Part shown: positions 43,571 through 53,804 of the stretch, piece after piece
How the letters are laid out: the number at the start of each line of letters is the position of its first letter
Position numbering within the stretch: the first letter of the stretch is position 1
DNA from: Acholoe squamosa
Taxonomy: Eukaryota; Annelida; Polychaeta; Phyllodocida; Polynoidae
Reading direction: 5' to 3'
Length of the DNA stretch: 64,000 nt
NCBI GenBank assembly: GCA_949317995.1
Contig: OX439050.1
Location: 5,239,771 to 5,303,770 of the forward strand
Program-made: the position numbers and the translations under genes
Notes under the pieces: model-generated
The model's input: the letters and a program-made list of their open reading frames with translations, nothing else
Told to the model about the DNA's origin: nothing
The model's database searches: none

Positions 43571-46500
43571 TCACACTTGATGGAACATGGCTTCTATATC
43601 TCCCATGATTGCTACTTGGTCTTCCCTAAGTCTTAGTAGCACACCAATAAGTTTGTTGGTCATATCAGGGCCCTGCAGCACTTGTTTGTTCAGTAATGTT
43701 CCATCATATTCTGCTGCACAATCAAAGATGATTCGAAGCTTTCCTGGCTTGTTTGGGCTTGTGACAGAATGGTGAGGAATGTACCACTTGATTCCATTAC
43801 CTTGATCATTCTCATCCTCCTGAACAGGTTCAGCATACCCTTTCTGGACTAAGTCTTCTATCCCTGCCTTATAAAGGCTATGAAGTTCAGGGTTCTTGGA
43901 TAGTCTTCTTCCAAGGCTTTGTAGGCGTTTTTCTGCCATTTTCTTGTTGTCTTGTAGCTCTGGAGGTGTAACCTTAAAGGGTATGTCCATCTCATAATGT
44001 CTATCTTTGAGCCGGATAGAATCATTCCATACATCAAGAACTCTTTTGTCATCTTGTGACATTTGTGGAAGGCTACCAGCTAAAGTCTGACCCACGTCCA
44101 GCTTCCAGAACTGCTCCACTTGAGCTTCTAAGCTTACTTCTGGTCCTTGATTGGCCTGTATGAAATGACAGAGAGCAGGGTCTTTTGGATTCCCACTTTG
44201 TAGCGGTCCATTGAGTGTCCATCCTAGACTTGTTCTAGTGGCATAAGGTTCACCCTCTCTTCCCTGTCTAACTTCAAGTGGAATCAGAGCACTTGGGACA
44301 TCTTGCCCAATGAGTAGAGTGACATCTGACTTCTCCTTCGGGAACAATGTCAAATCTTTAAGGTGATCCCATTTCTTAACGTCTGCTGCAGATGGTATGT
44401 TGTCCCTTAGGTTAGGGAACCTGGCCAGTGCATAGACCTTTTCCAGCTGAACCACTTTGCGTTTCTTCTTGGGGCCTGTAGTGGCTGTCACTTCCAGGGA
44501 AACTTCTAGGGCATCTGTGCTTTTACCTTCACCAAGGGTTTCTAGGGACAGACAGGTTGTTTGTCCTTTAAGGTCAAGTTTCTGGACCAAGTCCTTTGAA
44601 CAGAAGGTCTTGTTACTTCCTGGATCAAGCAGAGCATATGTGCGTGTGTAATTAGTCTGACCTTTCCCTCTGACATACACAGAAACTATAGGTAAGGCGA
44701 CCATTGTGCTTTCAACATTCGATTGCCCACATGCATAACTTTTGGCTTCTTCTACCTGCTTGTCTTGAGATTTCTGTTTTTCCTTTTGGTCTCCATCCTT
44801 TATGGACTGAGTAGTGGTGACCTTTACTGGTTGATGCAGCAATGTTGAGTGTTTCCCTTTGCAATCCTTTTCTTGACAGGCTCTAGGCCTTTTACATTCC
44901 TTGGAGCTATGATTGCTGTAGTCAAGACAATTAAAACACAGTCTTTTTTCTTTTACAACTTCTCGTCCCTTTTCCAGGGTCATCTTCTTAAATTTGTCAC
45001 ATCCACTAACTCTGTGACCATCGGCATCACAAATCCGACACTTGTACTCCTTGGGTTTATTCTCCTTCTGGGGTGGATCAGGTGTAGTTTTGCCATCTTG
45101 GCTTAAAGTGCCAGTATCTGTCGCATTCACATTGTAGCTTGATCCCTTTTTCTTTGGCACAGAAGGCTTAACCTTTGGTTCTTTGGCTGCTGACACTACA
45201 TGTCCAAATACTGGGTCATTGGCCTCTCCAGCAGCCATCTCAAGGAACTGCACAAATTCGTGGAAGTTTGGATATTCACCAAATCTCTCTCGGATCCTAT
45301 AAGCTTCCTTACGCCATCTAGTTTGGAGGTACATTGGAAGTCTTGTCATGACTTTTACCATTCTATCCTGAGAGTCTACCTCCTTTAGCTTGTTCATAGC
45401 TCGTAGTGTTTCCATGCAGCCCCTAACATCATCAGCAAAGTCCTGCAGGGCTTCACTATCATTTGGCTTCAGAGCTGGGCCTTCAGTAATCTTTGAGATC
45501 CATGCCTTTAAGATCATGAAGTCATTACCAAATCTCTGCTTTAAGAGTTCTCTTGCCTTCTTATAGCCTTCTGATGGGATCATTAGTGCACACGGCTGTA
45601 TCACCTTTAATGCCTTTCCTGTGCAATACTCAAACAGCCTAGTTAGTTTATCACTAGCCTCAATGTTGGCCTTATCCACACTGGTATCAAAGGCATTCAT
45701 AAAGGTCCAGTACTTCATGGGGTCCCCATCAAACTTTATCAGGCTTGTCTTTGGGAGACGGATGACATCAATCATCTGGCGTTGTATCATCATTTGAGAC
45801 TCATGGGCTGCATAACCAGTCCCCTGGCTGTTTTGACCAAAATCCTTAGAAACAGACTCAGGTGACTGCTTTGCACTATCCTTGACTGATGCTTGTGGTG
45901 ATTTAACTAGTTCAATGATCCTAGCTACTTGTTCAAAGCTGAACTGCCCATCTGACTTTCTATCAGTATTTCCTGGTATAGGTGATCCTGTCCACTCGGC
46001 TGCAAGGGGGTTGAGGATTGACTTTTCTACAACTCCTGAGTGATTCTTATTTGAGCTTGAGGTGGTAGGTTTCCTGACAGTACTAGTACCTATAGGACCC
46101 CCCAGATGATGTGAGACTTCATTTTCAGTAGTAGAATCAAATATCCCCCCACACTGCAACTTTACATCACTATCAACTCTAGCTACATGTTTCCTAGACA
46201 CAGAAGCAATGCTATTACCAAGATATTTATCAGTAACATTTTGACTGACCTTTGATCCCTTATATGTGTAATCAAGGTACTCAGTGAACTTGGTCAGAAC
46301 CTCTTCTTCTGCTGCCGCAGCATCCATTTCAGCCTTCATCTGTAGCTGCTGACGGCGTAGTTCAAGCTTCTTTCTTTCGCGCTCAAGAAGCCGCTCCCTC
46401 TGCCTGGTTTGATATTCAGCCTCTTCCTGCTGACGCTCAGCCTCTTCCTGCTGACGTACAGCCTCCTCTTCTCGGCGGCGTGCCTCTGCTCGCTGTAGTT

Positions 46501-47119
46501 CTCCTCGGCGGCGTGCATCTACTCGCTGCTGCTCATCTCGGCGGTGTGCCTCAGCTCGCTGCTCTTCAGCTTCTTGTTTCATTTGTAGCTGCATAAGCTC
46601 AAGCTCCTGCATCTCCTGAAGAGCCTTAGCTTTGACTTCAAGGGCAGCCCGTTTAGCAGCTGCCTTCACTCGGGTACTTGATGCACGTGAAGCCCTTGAG
46701 GTGGCACCAGTGCCAGCCTGGGACACACTGTCATGAGGTGTAATACTGTCTTGTAGTTGATGTTGTTCAACAAAGGAGGTATACTGTCTCTTGGCCTCAT
46801 TATACCTTTCCTCAAGTTTGGTATATATGGTGTCTTCATTGAGGGCGCTATGAGGGTCAATGTCCATAACCAGACTCATGTAGTCCATATGCACTTTAGA
46901 GAACAGCACAAATGCAGATGTAGCTTTCTCAAGTGCCACTTGAACATCAGGTAAATCAACACCACAGTCCATCTTATGCATTAAGTCATTGACCTTCTTG
47001 GTGAATGCACCAGCATGGCCACCTCTTGAACGGCGTAATGTGACCATTTTCTCCAACCTAACACTATCTGGGTCCAGCATCTTGCTTGGTTCTCTATGCC
47101 TGGCTCCAGTCTGTGACAT
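43571..47119 (-). CDS. BEL Gag-protease-RT N-terminal part, ended by in-frame TGA
   Basis: 1,182 codons starting at the ATG at 47119, 63 bases downstream of the 5' LTR. Residues 150-275 form a long charged coiled coil (Gln/Glu/Arg-rich). About 455-635 match the gag-like DUF1759 region. CCHC knuckles are at 694-707 (CX2CX4HX4C) and 728-742 (CX2CX5HX4C), binding RNA. The aspartic protease motif LLDPGSNKTF is at 830-839, where retropepsins more often have D(S/T)G. RT starts near 1035, and its first catalytic Asp (D1174) lies eight residues before the end. The frame then meets TGA (43573-43571) inside RT, with the same frame open beyond it for 927 codons. Its position inside the RT palm, not at a gag-pol border, argues for a chance nonsense mutation rather than programmed readthrough. 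Confidence 0.92.
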   Translation of the reverse strand: MSQTGARHREPSKMLDPDSVRLEKMVTLRRSRGGHAGAFTKKVNDLMHKMDCGVDLPDVQVALEKATSAFVLFSKVHMDYMSLVMDIDPHSALNEDTIYTKLEERYNEAKRQYTSFVEQHQLQDSITPHDSVSQAGTGATSRASRASSTRVKAAAKRAALEVKAKALQEMQELELMQLQMKQEAEEQRAEAHRRDEQQRVDARRRGELQRAEARRREEEAVRQQEEAERQQEEAEYQTRQRERLLERERKKLELRRQQLQMKAEMDAAAAEEEVLTKFTEYLDYTYKGSKVSQNVTDKYLGNSIASVSRKHVARVDSDVKLQCGGIFDSTTENEVSHHLGGPIGTSTVRKPTTSSSNKNHSGVVEKSILNPLAAEWTGSPIPGNTDRKSDGQFSFEQVARIIELVKSPQASVKDSAKQSPESVSKDFGQNSQGTGYAAHESQMMIQRQMIDVIRLPKTSLIKFDGDPMKYWTFMNAFDTSVDKANIEASDKLTRLFEYCTGKALKVIQPCALMIPSEGYKKARELLKQRFGNDFMILKAWISKITEGPALKPNDSEALQDFADDVRGCMETLRAMNKLKEVDSQDRMVKVMTRLPMYLQTRWRKEAYRIRERFGEYPNFHEFVQFLEMAAGEANDPVFGHVVSAAKEPKVKPSVPKKKGSSYNVNATDTGTLSQDGKTTPDPPQKENKPKEYKCRICDADGHRVSGCDKFKKMTLEKGREVVKEKRLCFNCLDYSNHSSKECKRPRACQEKDCKGKHSTLLHQPVKVTTTQSIKDGDQKEKQKSQDKQVEEAKSYACGQSNVESTMVALPIVSVYVRGKGQTNYTRTYALLDPGSNKTFCSKDLVQKLDLKGQTTCLSLETLGEGKSTDALEVSLEVTATTGPKKKRKVVQLEKVYALARFPNLRDNIPSAADVKKWDHLKDLTLFPKEKSDVTLLIGQDVPSALIPLEVRQGREGEPYATRTSLGWTLNGPLQSGNPKDPALCHFIQANQGPEVSLEAQVEQFWKLDVGQTLAGSLPQMSQDDKRVLDVWNDSIRLKDRHYEMDIPFKVTPPELQDNKKMAEKRLQSLGRRLSKNPELHSLYKAGIEDLVQKGYAEPVQEDENDQGNGIKWYIPHHSVTSPNKPGKLRIIFDCAAEYDGTLLNKQVLQGPDMTNKLIGVLLRLREDQVAIMGDIEAMFHQV

Positions 47120-47163
47120 GTTGATGTGCTTGGGATCCTTGCTTAATATCCTGATTCTTGAAG

Positions 47164-47181
47164 ACTATTCTTTGTACCCAA
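47164..47181 (-). other. BEL primer-binding-site position
   Basis: Directly after the 5' LTR the element reads TTGGGTACAAAGAATAG. TGG at offset one is where a tRNA CCA end would pair. I could not match the rest to a specific tRNA. Confidence 0.4.
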
Positions 47182-47974
47182 TGTAGTGGCCAAAGCCAAT
47201 GAATTGAGTCAAAGTCCTTGTGACAAGTTAAACTTACTACTGTTTATTCCTTAATCCACACAACAGCAGGGTACAGGTGCATAAGTACTCTCACAGAGTT
47301 GATAAATGCCCTGCAGTCACACAGAAATTGTCCATAGGAGATCTAATCCCACTGGTAGATGCTTATTTCCTATGGTTGTCACAGTAGCACATAGTAACAC
47401 ACAAATGTCCTCAGGTAATATAATATTTCAGCATAGAGTCCATTGAACATAACTGTGTGCAATAACATTCAGTAGTCCAACCTTAGCATGGATATAACCT
47501 TCAGGGTAATCTGGTATAATAACCTGTACAAAGAATATTGCCTCCTCTTAGTCCTCAGGTACAAAGTCCAGTATATCAGCAAGGTAGTCCATAGGGTTGA
47601 TGTGAACAACACAGATCAGATGTAGTGATTGAGGAGGGAAGAGAGGGACCTGCTTTTATATGCTATCTAAAGGCTGAGATCAGAGTCTCACATCATCCAG
47701 AAGTATGATGTAGGACTGATGTCAGATGGGGAGACAAACAGGTGACTGATGATATCAGCTAAAAGGATGAAGTAAGCACACTGAGTGGTACACATGAGAC
47801 AAGTATGACATCAGCAGGCATGAGATCAGCCAGTGTATATGTTCCAAGAATGCTGATGTAGGCGTACCACATGATACTAGGTCATTGAAACATACAACCA
47901 TCAACATACCTTTACTGTACTTTGATTCTAACCCATTTAGTTGTAAACTATGACATTCTCAATCTTACACTACA
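47182..47974 (-). repeat. BEL 5' LTR
   Basis: 793 bp; identical in ends to the 3' LTR. It holds GGAGATC where the 3' copy has GATC near 47337, accounting for the 3-bp length difference, and a GGCGTACC/GGCCTACC substitution near 47863. Confidence 0.95.
47654..47660 (-). promoter_or_regulatory. BEL 5' LTR TATA-like box
   Basis: TATAAAA in element sense (CATATAAAAGCAG) within U3/R of the 5' LTR, about 470 bases upstream of the LTR's inner end. Good match to a Pol II TATA box; the transcription start is not otherwise marked. Confidence 0.5.
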
Positions 47975-47975
47975 A

Positions 47976-48173
47976 CAATAGAATTGGTACTAACAAAATT
48001 TCCGATGACTAAAATAGCACTTTTGTCGTCCATTTACGATGACAAAAACACCTCAAGCATCCATTTCCAATGACAAAACTCAAACATGTTAGATATTATC
48101 GTGGGAAATGGACGAGAAAAGTAGTTTTATCGTCAGGAATGAAATGCGGATTTTGTCAATACAAATCCTATTG
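47976..48173. mobile_element. 198-bp MITE split near its left tip by the BEL insertion
   Basis: Left end CAATAGAATTGGTACTAACA and right end, inverted, CAATAGGATTTGTATTGACA are imperfect TIRs. Subterminal AAAATTTCCG/AAAATCCG and repeated TTTTGTCGTCCATTT-like motifs lie inside. The first four bases fall in the BEL target duplication, so BEL inserted into the tip of this element. Confidence 0.6.
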
Positions 48174-49542
48174 CCCTGCATACCACGCATAATACGCACC
48201 CTGACTTCAGAATCATCCTACAGCGTGCACCTAGAGCTAAAATAACATTAAATCACAAGCTGGGCTAATCAATCGTTATCCCTCAAAGCCTAGATCTATA
48301 CACATCTAGGGTTTCCGGGAAAAAGACTGGTCAATCTGCAAGTCTGCTTTGCTACCTAAAACCACTGTATAGGCTTTGAGAGATAAAGACATTTATCTGA
48401 GGGGTAAGGCATTTGTGCTGTGATTCCACATTTTGACTCCAATGTTACCTAGAGCAACTATAATGTCTTTGAGGTATAAAGACAGGTTTGTATATCCGTC
48501 TGATATGTCATATAAACCGACTATATAGGATTTAGGGGTTGAAGACTGGAGAGTCTGTATAGGCCAAAGCCAGTATGTATCCATGTATAGGTTTTGAGAG
48601 CTAAAGACTGTTTTGCCCATTTTGTGATTCATTGCCACTATATCTGGCTATGTCTCACCACTGTGGTGCAATTCTGAATGTGAAAATTTCTGACCAGGAG
48701 GTTTCTGACCTGATTCAGACCGGCCATAAAGGTGCAGAAAAAAGCTGAATTCCATAAGGAACTAACAGGACAGGTATTCCTACAGGATTTAGGTACATGT
48801 CTCAAGTAAACGTAAATGCAAAGTATCCTCTGTGAGGCTGCAATTGGCTATTATCTGTCCAAAGATGAAGGTTTCTGACCGGCAAAGTTAAATCTGTGCA
48901 CTGCTGCCCTGCTTTTATTATTTAACTATCCTTGTTGATAATAATGGAGGACGATAACTGTAATTTACGATTAATTTGTTGAAAACTTGTTATAACATGC
49001 TATGGCTACTCAGAAAGATTGGATTTAATGACAGCTGGTAAGAAACTTCCATTTCTGATACAGACGTTAGCCAAATGTTACATGAACAAAAGGTATGGAA
49101 TAGAATTTTTCTTTGGGATGTGCTCTGTAGGAATTTGGTCAACTTGAGAGTCACAATTTAGTTTTTTGCCCATCAATAAAGACTTTAAAGTTAAAAGTTG
49201 GTAGAAAATACTATGGTATAAGTATTTCTGGCCACTCCCAGCCAAAACCTTAAGATAAAATATTGTCAAATATTTTACAAGGGGTAAGGTATCATATGTA
49301 CAGATCTAATTCATTTGAGAAATCTATTCCTTTCTGTGACAGAATTCAAACTACAGCTCAATATATCAGCCGGTCAGAAACCGGTCAGAAACCTTGGCCA
49401 GAAATCTTCATTTCCTTTTTGCATCGCTTCTATGAGATATAGCCATCTAGGCTTTTGGGGATGAAGACTTGTCAATATGCAGGTCTGCTTCCAGGCCTAT
49501 AATTCTGGCTTTGAGGGATATTGCCATTTGTGCTTTAATGCC
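48174..49542. other. No gene recognised
   Basis: AT-rich DNA with loosely recurring phrases (GGTTTCTGACCGG, AGGCTTTGAGAGATAAAGAC) that hint at an old, diverged repeat with about 120-bp spacing. No exon was supported. Confidence 0.45.
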
Positions 49543-50475
49543 ATATACACAAGGGGTGTCCTATACACAAGGGGCGTCCTATACACAAGGGGCGTCCTAT
49601 ACACGAGGGGCGTCCTATACACAAGGGATGTCCTATACATGAGGGGCATCCTATACACGAGGGGCGTCCTATACACGAGGGGCGTCCTATACACAAGGGA
49701 TGTCCTATACATGAGGGGCATCCTATACATGAGGGCATCCTATACAGTCATAAGGGGCATCCTATATACAAGGGTCATCCTATACATGAGGGGCATTCTA
49801 TACATGAGGGGCATCCTATACATGAGGGGTGTCCTATACACCAAGAGGCATCCTATAAACGAGGGGTGTCCTATACATGAGGGGTGTCCTATACACAAGG
49901 GGTGTCCTATACATGAGGGACGTCCTGTACACAAGGGGTTTCCTATACGTACATGAGGGGCGTCCTATACACGAGGGGCGTCCTATACACAAGGGATGTC
50001 CTATACATGAGGGGCATCCTATACATGAGGGCATCCTATACAGTCATAAGGGGCATCCTATATACAAGGGTCATCCTATACATGAGGGGCATCCTATACG
50101 TGAGGGGCATCCTATACATGAGGGGTGTCCTATACACCAAGAGGCATCCTATAAACGAGGGGTGTCCTATACATGAGGGGTGTCCTATACACAAGGGGTG
50201 TCCTATACATGAGGGACGTCCTGTACACAAGGGGTTTCCTATACGTACATGAGGGGCGTCCTATACATGAGGGGCGTCCTATACATGAGGGGTGTCCTAT
50301 ACATGAGGGGCATCCTATACATGAGGGGTGTCCTATACATGAGAGGCGTCCTATACACGAGGGGCATCCTATACACAAGGGGTGTCCTATACATGAGGGG
50401 CGTCCTGTACACAAGGGGTTTCCTATACATACATGAGGGGCGTCCTATACATGAGGGGTATCTTATACACAAGAT
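49543..50475. repeat. 18-bp minisatellite, about 50 copies
   Basis: Unit GGGGCGTCCTATACACGA with C/T and A/G variants. A 296-bp block of variants (including TACAGTCATAAGGGGCATCC and ACCAAGAGGCATCCTATAAA) occurs twice in tandem, 49659-49954 and 49955-50250, giving a higher-order repeat. Because 18 is divisible by 3, long frames such as TRGVLYTRG run along both strands; I regard them as artefacts. Confidence 0.95.
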
Positions 50476-51703
50476 AGGCCCTATTCAAGAGGACCTACAG
50501 TATTATAAGTGAGGCTGTTTAGTACAGCTTCGCAGCTGCTGCAGACATTCCCAGACTGCGTAACCTGGGTTAGGGTCAGTCAGTCTTTTAGACAGTCTGT
50601 CAGTCAGTCAGTCAGTCAGTGGGCCCTGTTTGTGTTCATCATACCCATCATACCTCCAACTGTCAGACTAAACTACCCCTGAAGCGGTAGAGAAGGGGGA
50701 GGGCAAAGTGCTAGAAATATCTACTACAGTCCGTGTGGTCCAGCCTCCTGCATTGGTTCTGAACCAGACCTGAGCCCCCCCCCCCTCTGGCTACGGGCCT
50801 GCTCTGTTCATTAATTCTAGCCCAGCCTCTTCGCCTTGATTCTAGCCCAGTCTCTATGCATTGAGTCTGCATAGACTCAGTGTATTGATTATCCCTCGGA
50901 AACCTAATTTCAAAATTCTAGCTCAGACTATGTGCATTTGTTCTAGCCCAGACTCTATGCATTGATTCTAGCCCAGTCCCTGTGCATCGATTCTGGCCCT
51001 GAATCTGGGCACTTGCCATAGGGAAAAAGGTTTGGAGGGTGATTCATAAAAATTATGTATCCATGTAGAATTGCAAATTTCGTCTGATGAGGTCTACCAT
51101 AACTGATATTTCTATATCATTTCTAAAGTCAATTAGGCATATGTTACAGTGGAAATATAATTACGCTATATTAAAAAGGCATAATTAGGTCGCTGGTTAT
51201 AGAATGTAAATTAATGACTGCTTCAGCATACAATACCCTTGAAGTACCAGATGAAGCAAAATTTTCAGGCCGTGAAGCAGTTAGGAAAGTTTGGGTTAAC
51301 TCGATTTTTTTCTTCTAATTTGTTCAAATTTATATAGTTAGGGTTTCAAATATCATAAATCCCATTTGAATGGCACTTAACTTTAGAACAAAGTGGATTG
51401 CATTAAGAATTATTCATTTATACACATACTCTCAACAGAGACCTTAGCAACTGGAGGCACAGAGTCATAAAAAAATCCGCCATTGTTTTCTGATACAACA
51501 AACGACTATAATAAGCATTTTTCAAATGATTTATGTGCAAAGAATACATGATAGTCTCGTTACAAGTCTATATTATCATCCCCTAAAATATAGAGGCAAA
51601 ACTAGTTGGATTTATTTAGATATCTCTCCAAAAACCTCTGAAGTGGGCCCCTCCGAAAAAGTCTGCTTGGAGAGTGATGTTGCTACCGATTTTGGCGCAC
51701 CAC
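50476..51703. other. No gene; degenerate TCTAGCCCAG repeats
   Basis: A (GTCA)n run is at 50596-50620. From 50815 to 51000 the phrase TTCTAGCCCAGTCTCTATGC recurs irregularly at about 36-bp spacing. No exon was recognised. Confidence 0.5.
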
Positions 51704-51760
51704 CATGTCACTAGGCAACGTCTCGTCACTAGGCAACGTCACGTCACTAGGCAACGTCGT
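51704..51760. repeat. 18-bp tandem repeat, three copies
   Basis: CGTCACTAGGCAACGT repeated with one-base spacers, each unit containing the X-box-like half CTAGGCAAC. It may be a promoter-like sequence, but no gene is near it. Confidence 0.8.
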
Positions 51761-52708
51761 GGAAAGAGGTCACATCTTCTCTTGCTAATGCCCCAATCTC
51801 TAGTGGCGAAGCCACTAGTTATTTCAAAAAAGGGTATCTTCCTTTTCCAAAAGGTTTGCCCCCAAATGCATCTCATGGTCACAGATAGATGGTCAGGTTT
51901 TTATGAATCGCACTCCAGTATTTTCAATTCTAGCCCATGTCAATGTCTTCTGTTTTCCTATAGTATGGCATCATATATGTCATACATCTAATGACGCTCT
52001 TTTCCCCTAATTATCAATTACAGAAACTACTTGGAGCTTAAGAGTGCACGATGACAGTCAGGGTTTTGGGAATTGAAAATAGGTGAACTTAAATACATTA
52101 TTGCTGATAGGTAATGTGCGCACCTCTAAATCGGCATACTTTGAACTATCAAATACTGTCAAAGGATTTGCAGAAACCCCTTTGCTTATATGTGAGCAAT
52201 GGTTTCACATAAATTCCTATGGAGTAATTAGTGGCTGTCCTTAGAGGTTATTCTGTGCTATTCCTATGACAGCAAAGATTGGGTGCATCTTGTAACCATA
52301 CTTACTGTGGCTAAGACTATAACACACACACCCATACCCCCCTCCCCCACCACCCACACACACAGAGGATTGGCTGGTGTTTATACAGTGTGTCCTACTT
52401 GTCTAATAATGCAGTATGATAATACTACTACTGCAGCAGCAGCCCCCTCAGTACAGATACCACCCTCCCCACCAACATCTCACACCTCTACACTCTCCTA
52501 GCAGATATTAAAGCTCTGCACAAAGCTAGCAAATCACACAAATCAAACTATTGAAATTTGTCACTTAAAAGTTGCCGCCCATCCCTGCCCCAACCAGATG
52601 TAGCCCTGATGAGTTATTCGCCAACGCTCCTTCATGCGTATTAACAACCAATTGTCAATTATTACAGTGGGCATGATTGAACCCCTACAATTATCGACCC
52701 GTTATAGT
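51761..52708. other. No gene recognised
   Basis: AT-rich, with CA-rich runs at 52321-52360 and CAGCAGCAGC at 52433-52442. No exon was supported. A family P scrap (GATGAGTTATTCGCCAACGC) is near 52608. Confidence 0.45.
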
Positions 52709-52712
52709 TTAA

Positions 52713-53658
52713 GGGCCTTTGATGCAGGAGTACATCATGCCCATTGGTCGGCATGATGCACCAATGAAGTGCTGGCGAGTCTGCTCGCCAGCACTTCATT
52801 GGAGCATCATACTGACCCTCCAGCAGCTCCGCCGTTGTTCGACTGAGGTAGAAAAGTGGCAGTTTCTCTACCTGGGGTAAACAGGTGATGCCTAACCCAG
52901 GTAGACAAGGAACACCTTCTCTACCTGAGGTAGATAAGGGATCTCTACCTGAGGTAGACAAAGGATCTCTACCTCAGGTAGACACAGGATCTCTACCTCA
53001 GGTAAAGAAGGGAGTCTACCTGGGGTAGACAAGGGATACCTTCTCTACCCCAGGTAGACAGGGGATCTTTACTTCAGATAAACAAGGAATCTCCATCTCA
53101 GGTAGATAAGGGATCTCTACCTTAGGTAGATTATGAACTACTTATCTACCTCAGGTAGACTAAGAACCACCTGTCTACCTCAGGTAGCCTATGAACTGCC
53201 TCATCTACCTCAGGTAGATTAGGAAAACTTGTCTTCCTCAGGTAGACTTCTCTTTTTCTACCTCAGGTAGACTAGGAACTGATTGTCTACCTCAGGTAGA
53301 CCATGGACTGAATATCTTTGAATCATGAAGTCCAATTCTCATGAGTTTACAGGGTCTCTCTATATATAAACCAAGCCCCTGTCTAGGTATAAGTGATAAG
53401 GGGGACTGGGTGCTAAGCTGTGATTGGTCAAGTCTGTTGTCTACCTGAGGTAAACTATTAATAAGCTTCTGCTTCTCTACCTGAGGTAAAGTCTCAGTCG
53501 AACAACAGCGGGTCTGCGACCCTCCGGGAGTATACCAACCTCCTAGAGTCGGCATGATGCATGAATGCAGCCCTGGTATGTAACTCACCATGGCTGCATT
53601 CATGCATCATGACAACCAATGGGCATGATGCATTACTGCATTAGAGGCCTTTAAAGGG
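52713..53658. mobile_element. Family P MITE interrupted by a hAT-like element
   Basis: Two halves of a 242-bp family P copy (52713-52821 and 53526-53658), TTAA at 52709-52712 and 53659-53662. The left half holds the clearest hairpin: GCATGATGCACCAATGAAGT, GCTGGCGAG, TCTG, CTCGCCAGC and ACTTCATTGG. The right half holds GATGCATGAATGCAGCCCTG facing GCTGCATTCATGCATC. Confidence 0.85.
52822..53517. mobile_element. hAT-like non-autonomous element with CTACCTCA/TGAGGTAG palindromes
   Basis: A 696-bp insertion in family P with the 8-bp duplication GACCCTCC (52814-52821 and 53518-53525). The left end GCAGCTCCGCCGTTGTTCGA and the right end inverted, GCAGACCCGCTGTTGTTCGA, share most bases; 8-bp duplications are typical of hAT elements. 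The interior repeats TCTACCTCAGGTAGA-like palindromes about 20 times at 23-45 bp spacing: seven exact CTACCTCA and three exact TGAGGTAG on the plus strand, plus variants. No coding frame. Confidence 0.8.
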
Positions 53659-53804
53659 TTAAATATGGCCTAACACATTATACTACAATGTACATGAAGA
53701 GTGCCAGTTCTCAGATCTCCAGTATACTGAATGGGTGGCTCAGGGAGCCAGGGTAGGTTTTTATCAGTAAGGACCATGTGTGCCCCTTTCCACCTATACA
53801 ACTA

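Larger units (their letters stand above)
39754..47974 (-). mobile_element. BEL/Pao LTR retrotransposon, full length, 8.2 kb
   Basis: Complete structure on the minus strand: 5' LTR (47182-47974), one gag-pol frame, polypurine tract, 3' LTR (39754-40543). The 5-bp direct repeat ACAAT flanks it (39749-39753 and 47975-47979). Domain order is coiled coil, gag, CCHC knuckles, protease, RT, RNase H, integrase and a C-terminal domain, which is the BEL/Pao order with integrase after RNase H and no env frame. LTRs differ by only about one substitution and one 3-bp indel, so insertion is recent. Coding defects are described under the two frames. Confidence 0.95.

Noticed and set aside
43571-43573. Programmed gag-pol readthrough at TGA
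   Set aside because: The stop is inside RT rather than between Gag and Pol, so an accidental nonsense change is the simpler reading.
49477-50512. Long frames of TRGVLYTRG and CIGHPLCIG type on both strands
   Set aside because: The 18-bp unit keeps every phase open; frames on both strands and in several phases are equally repetitive.
51704-51760. Promoter X-box array
   Set aside because: Three tandem CGTCACTAGGCAACG units contain an X-box-like half, but there is no adjoining gene and the palindromic partner half is missing.
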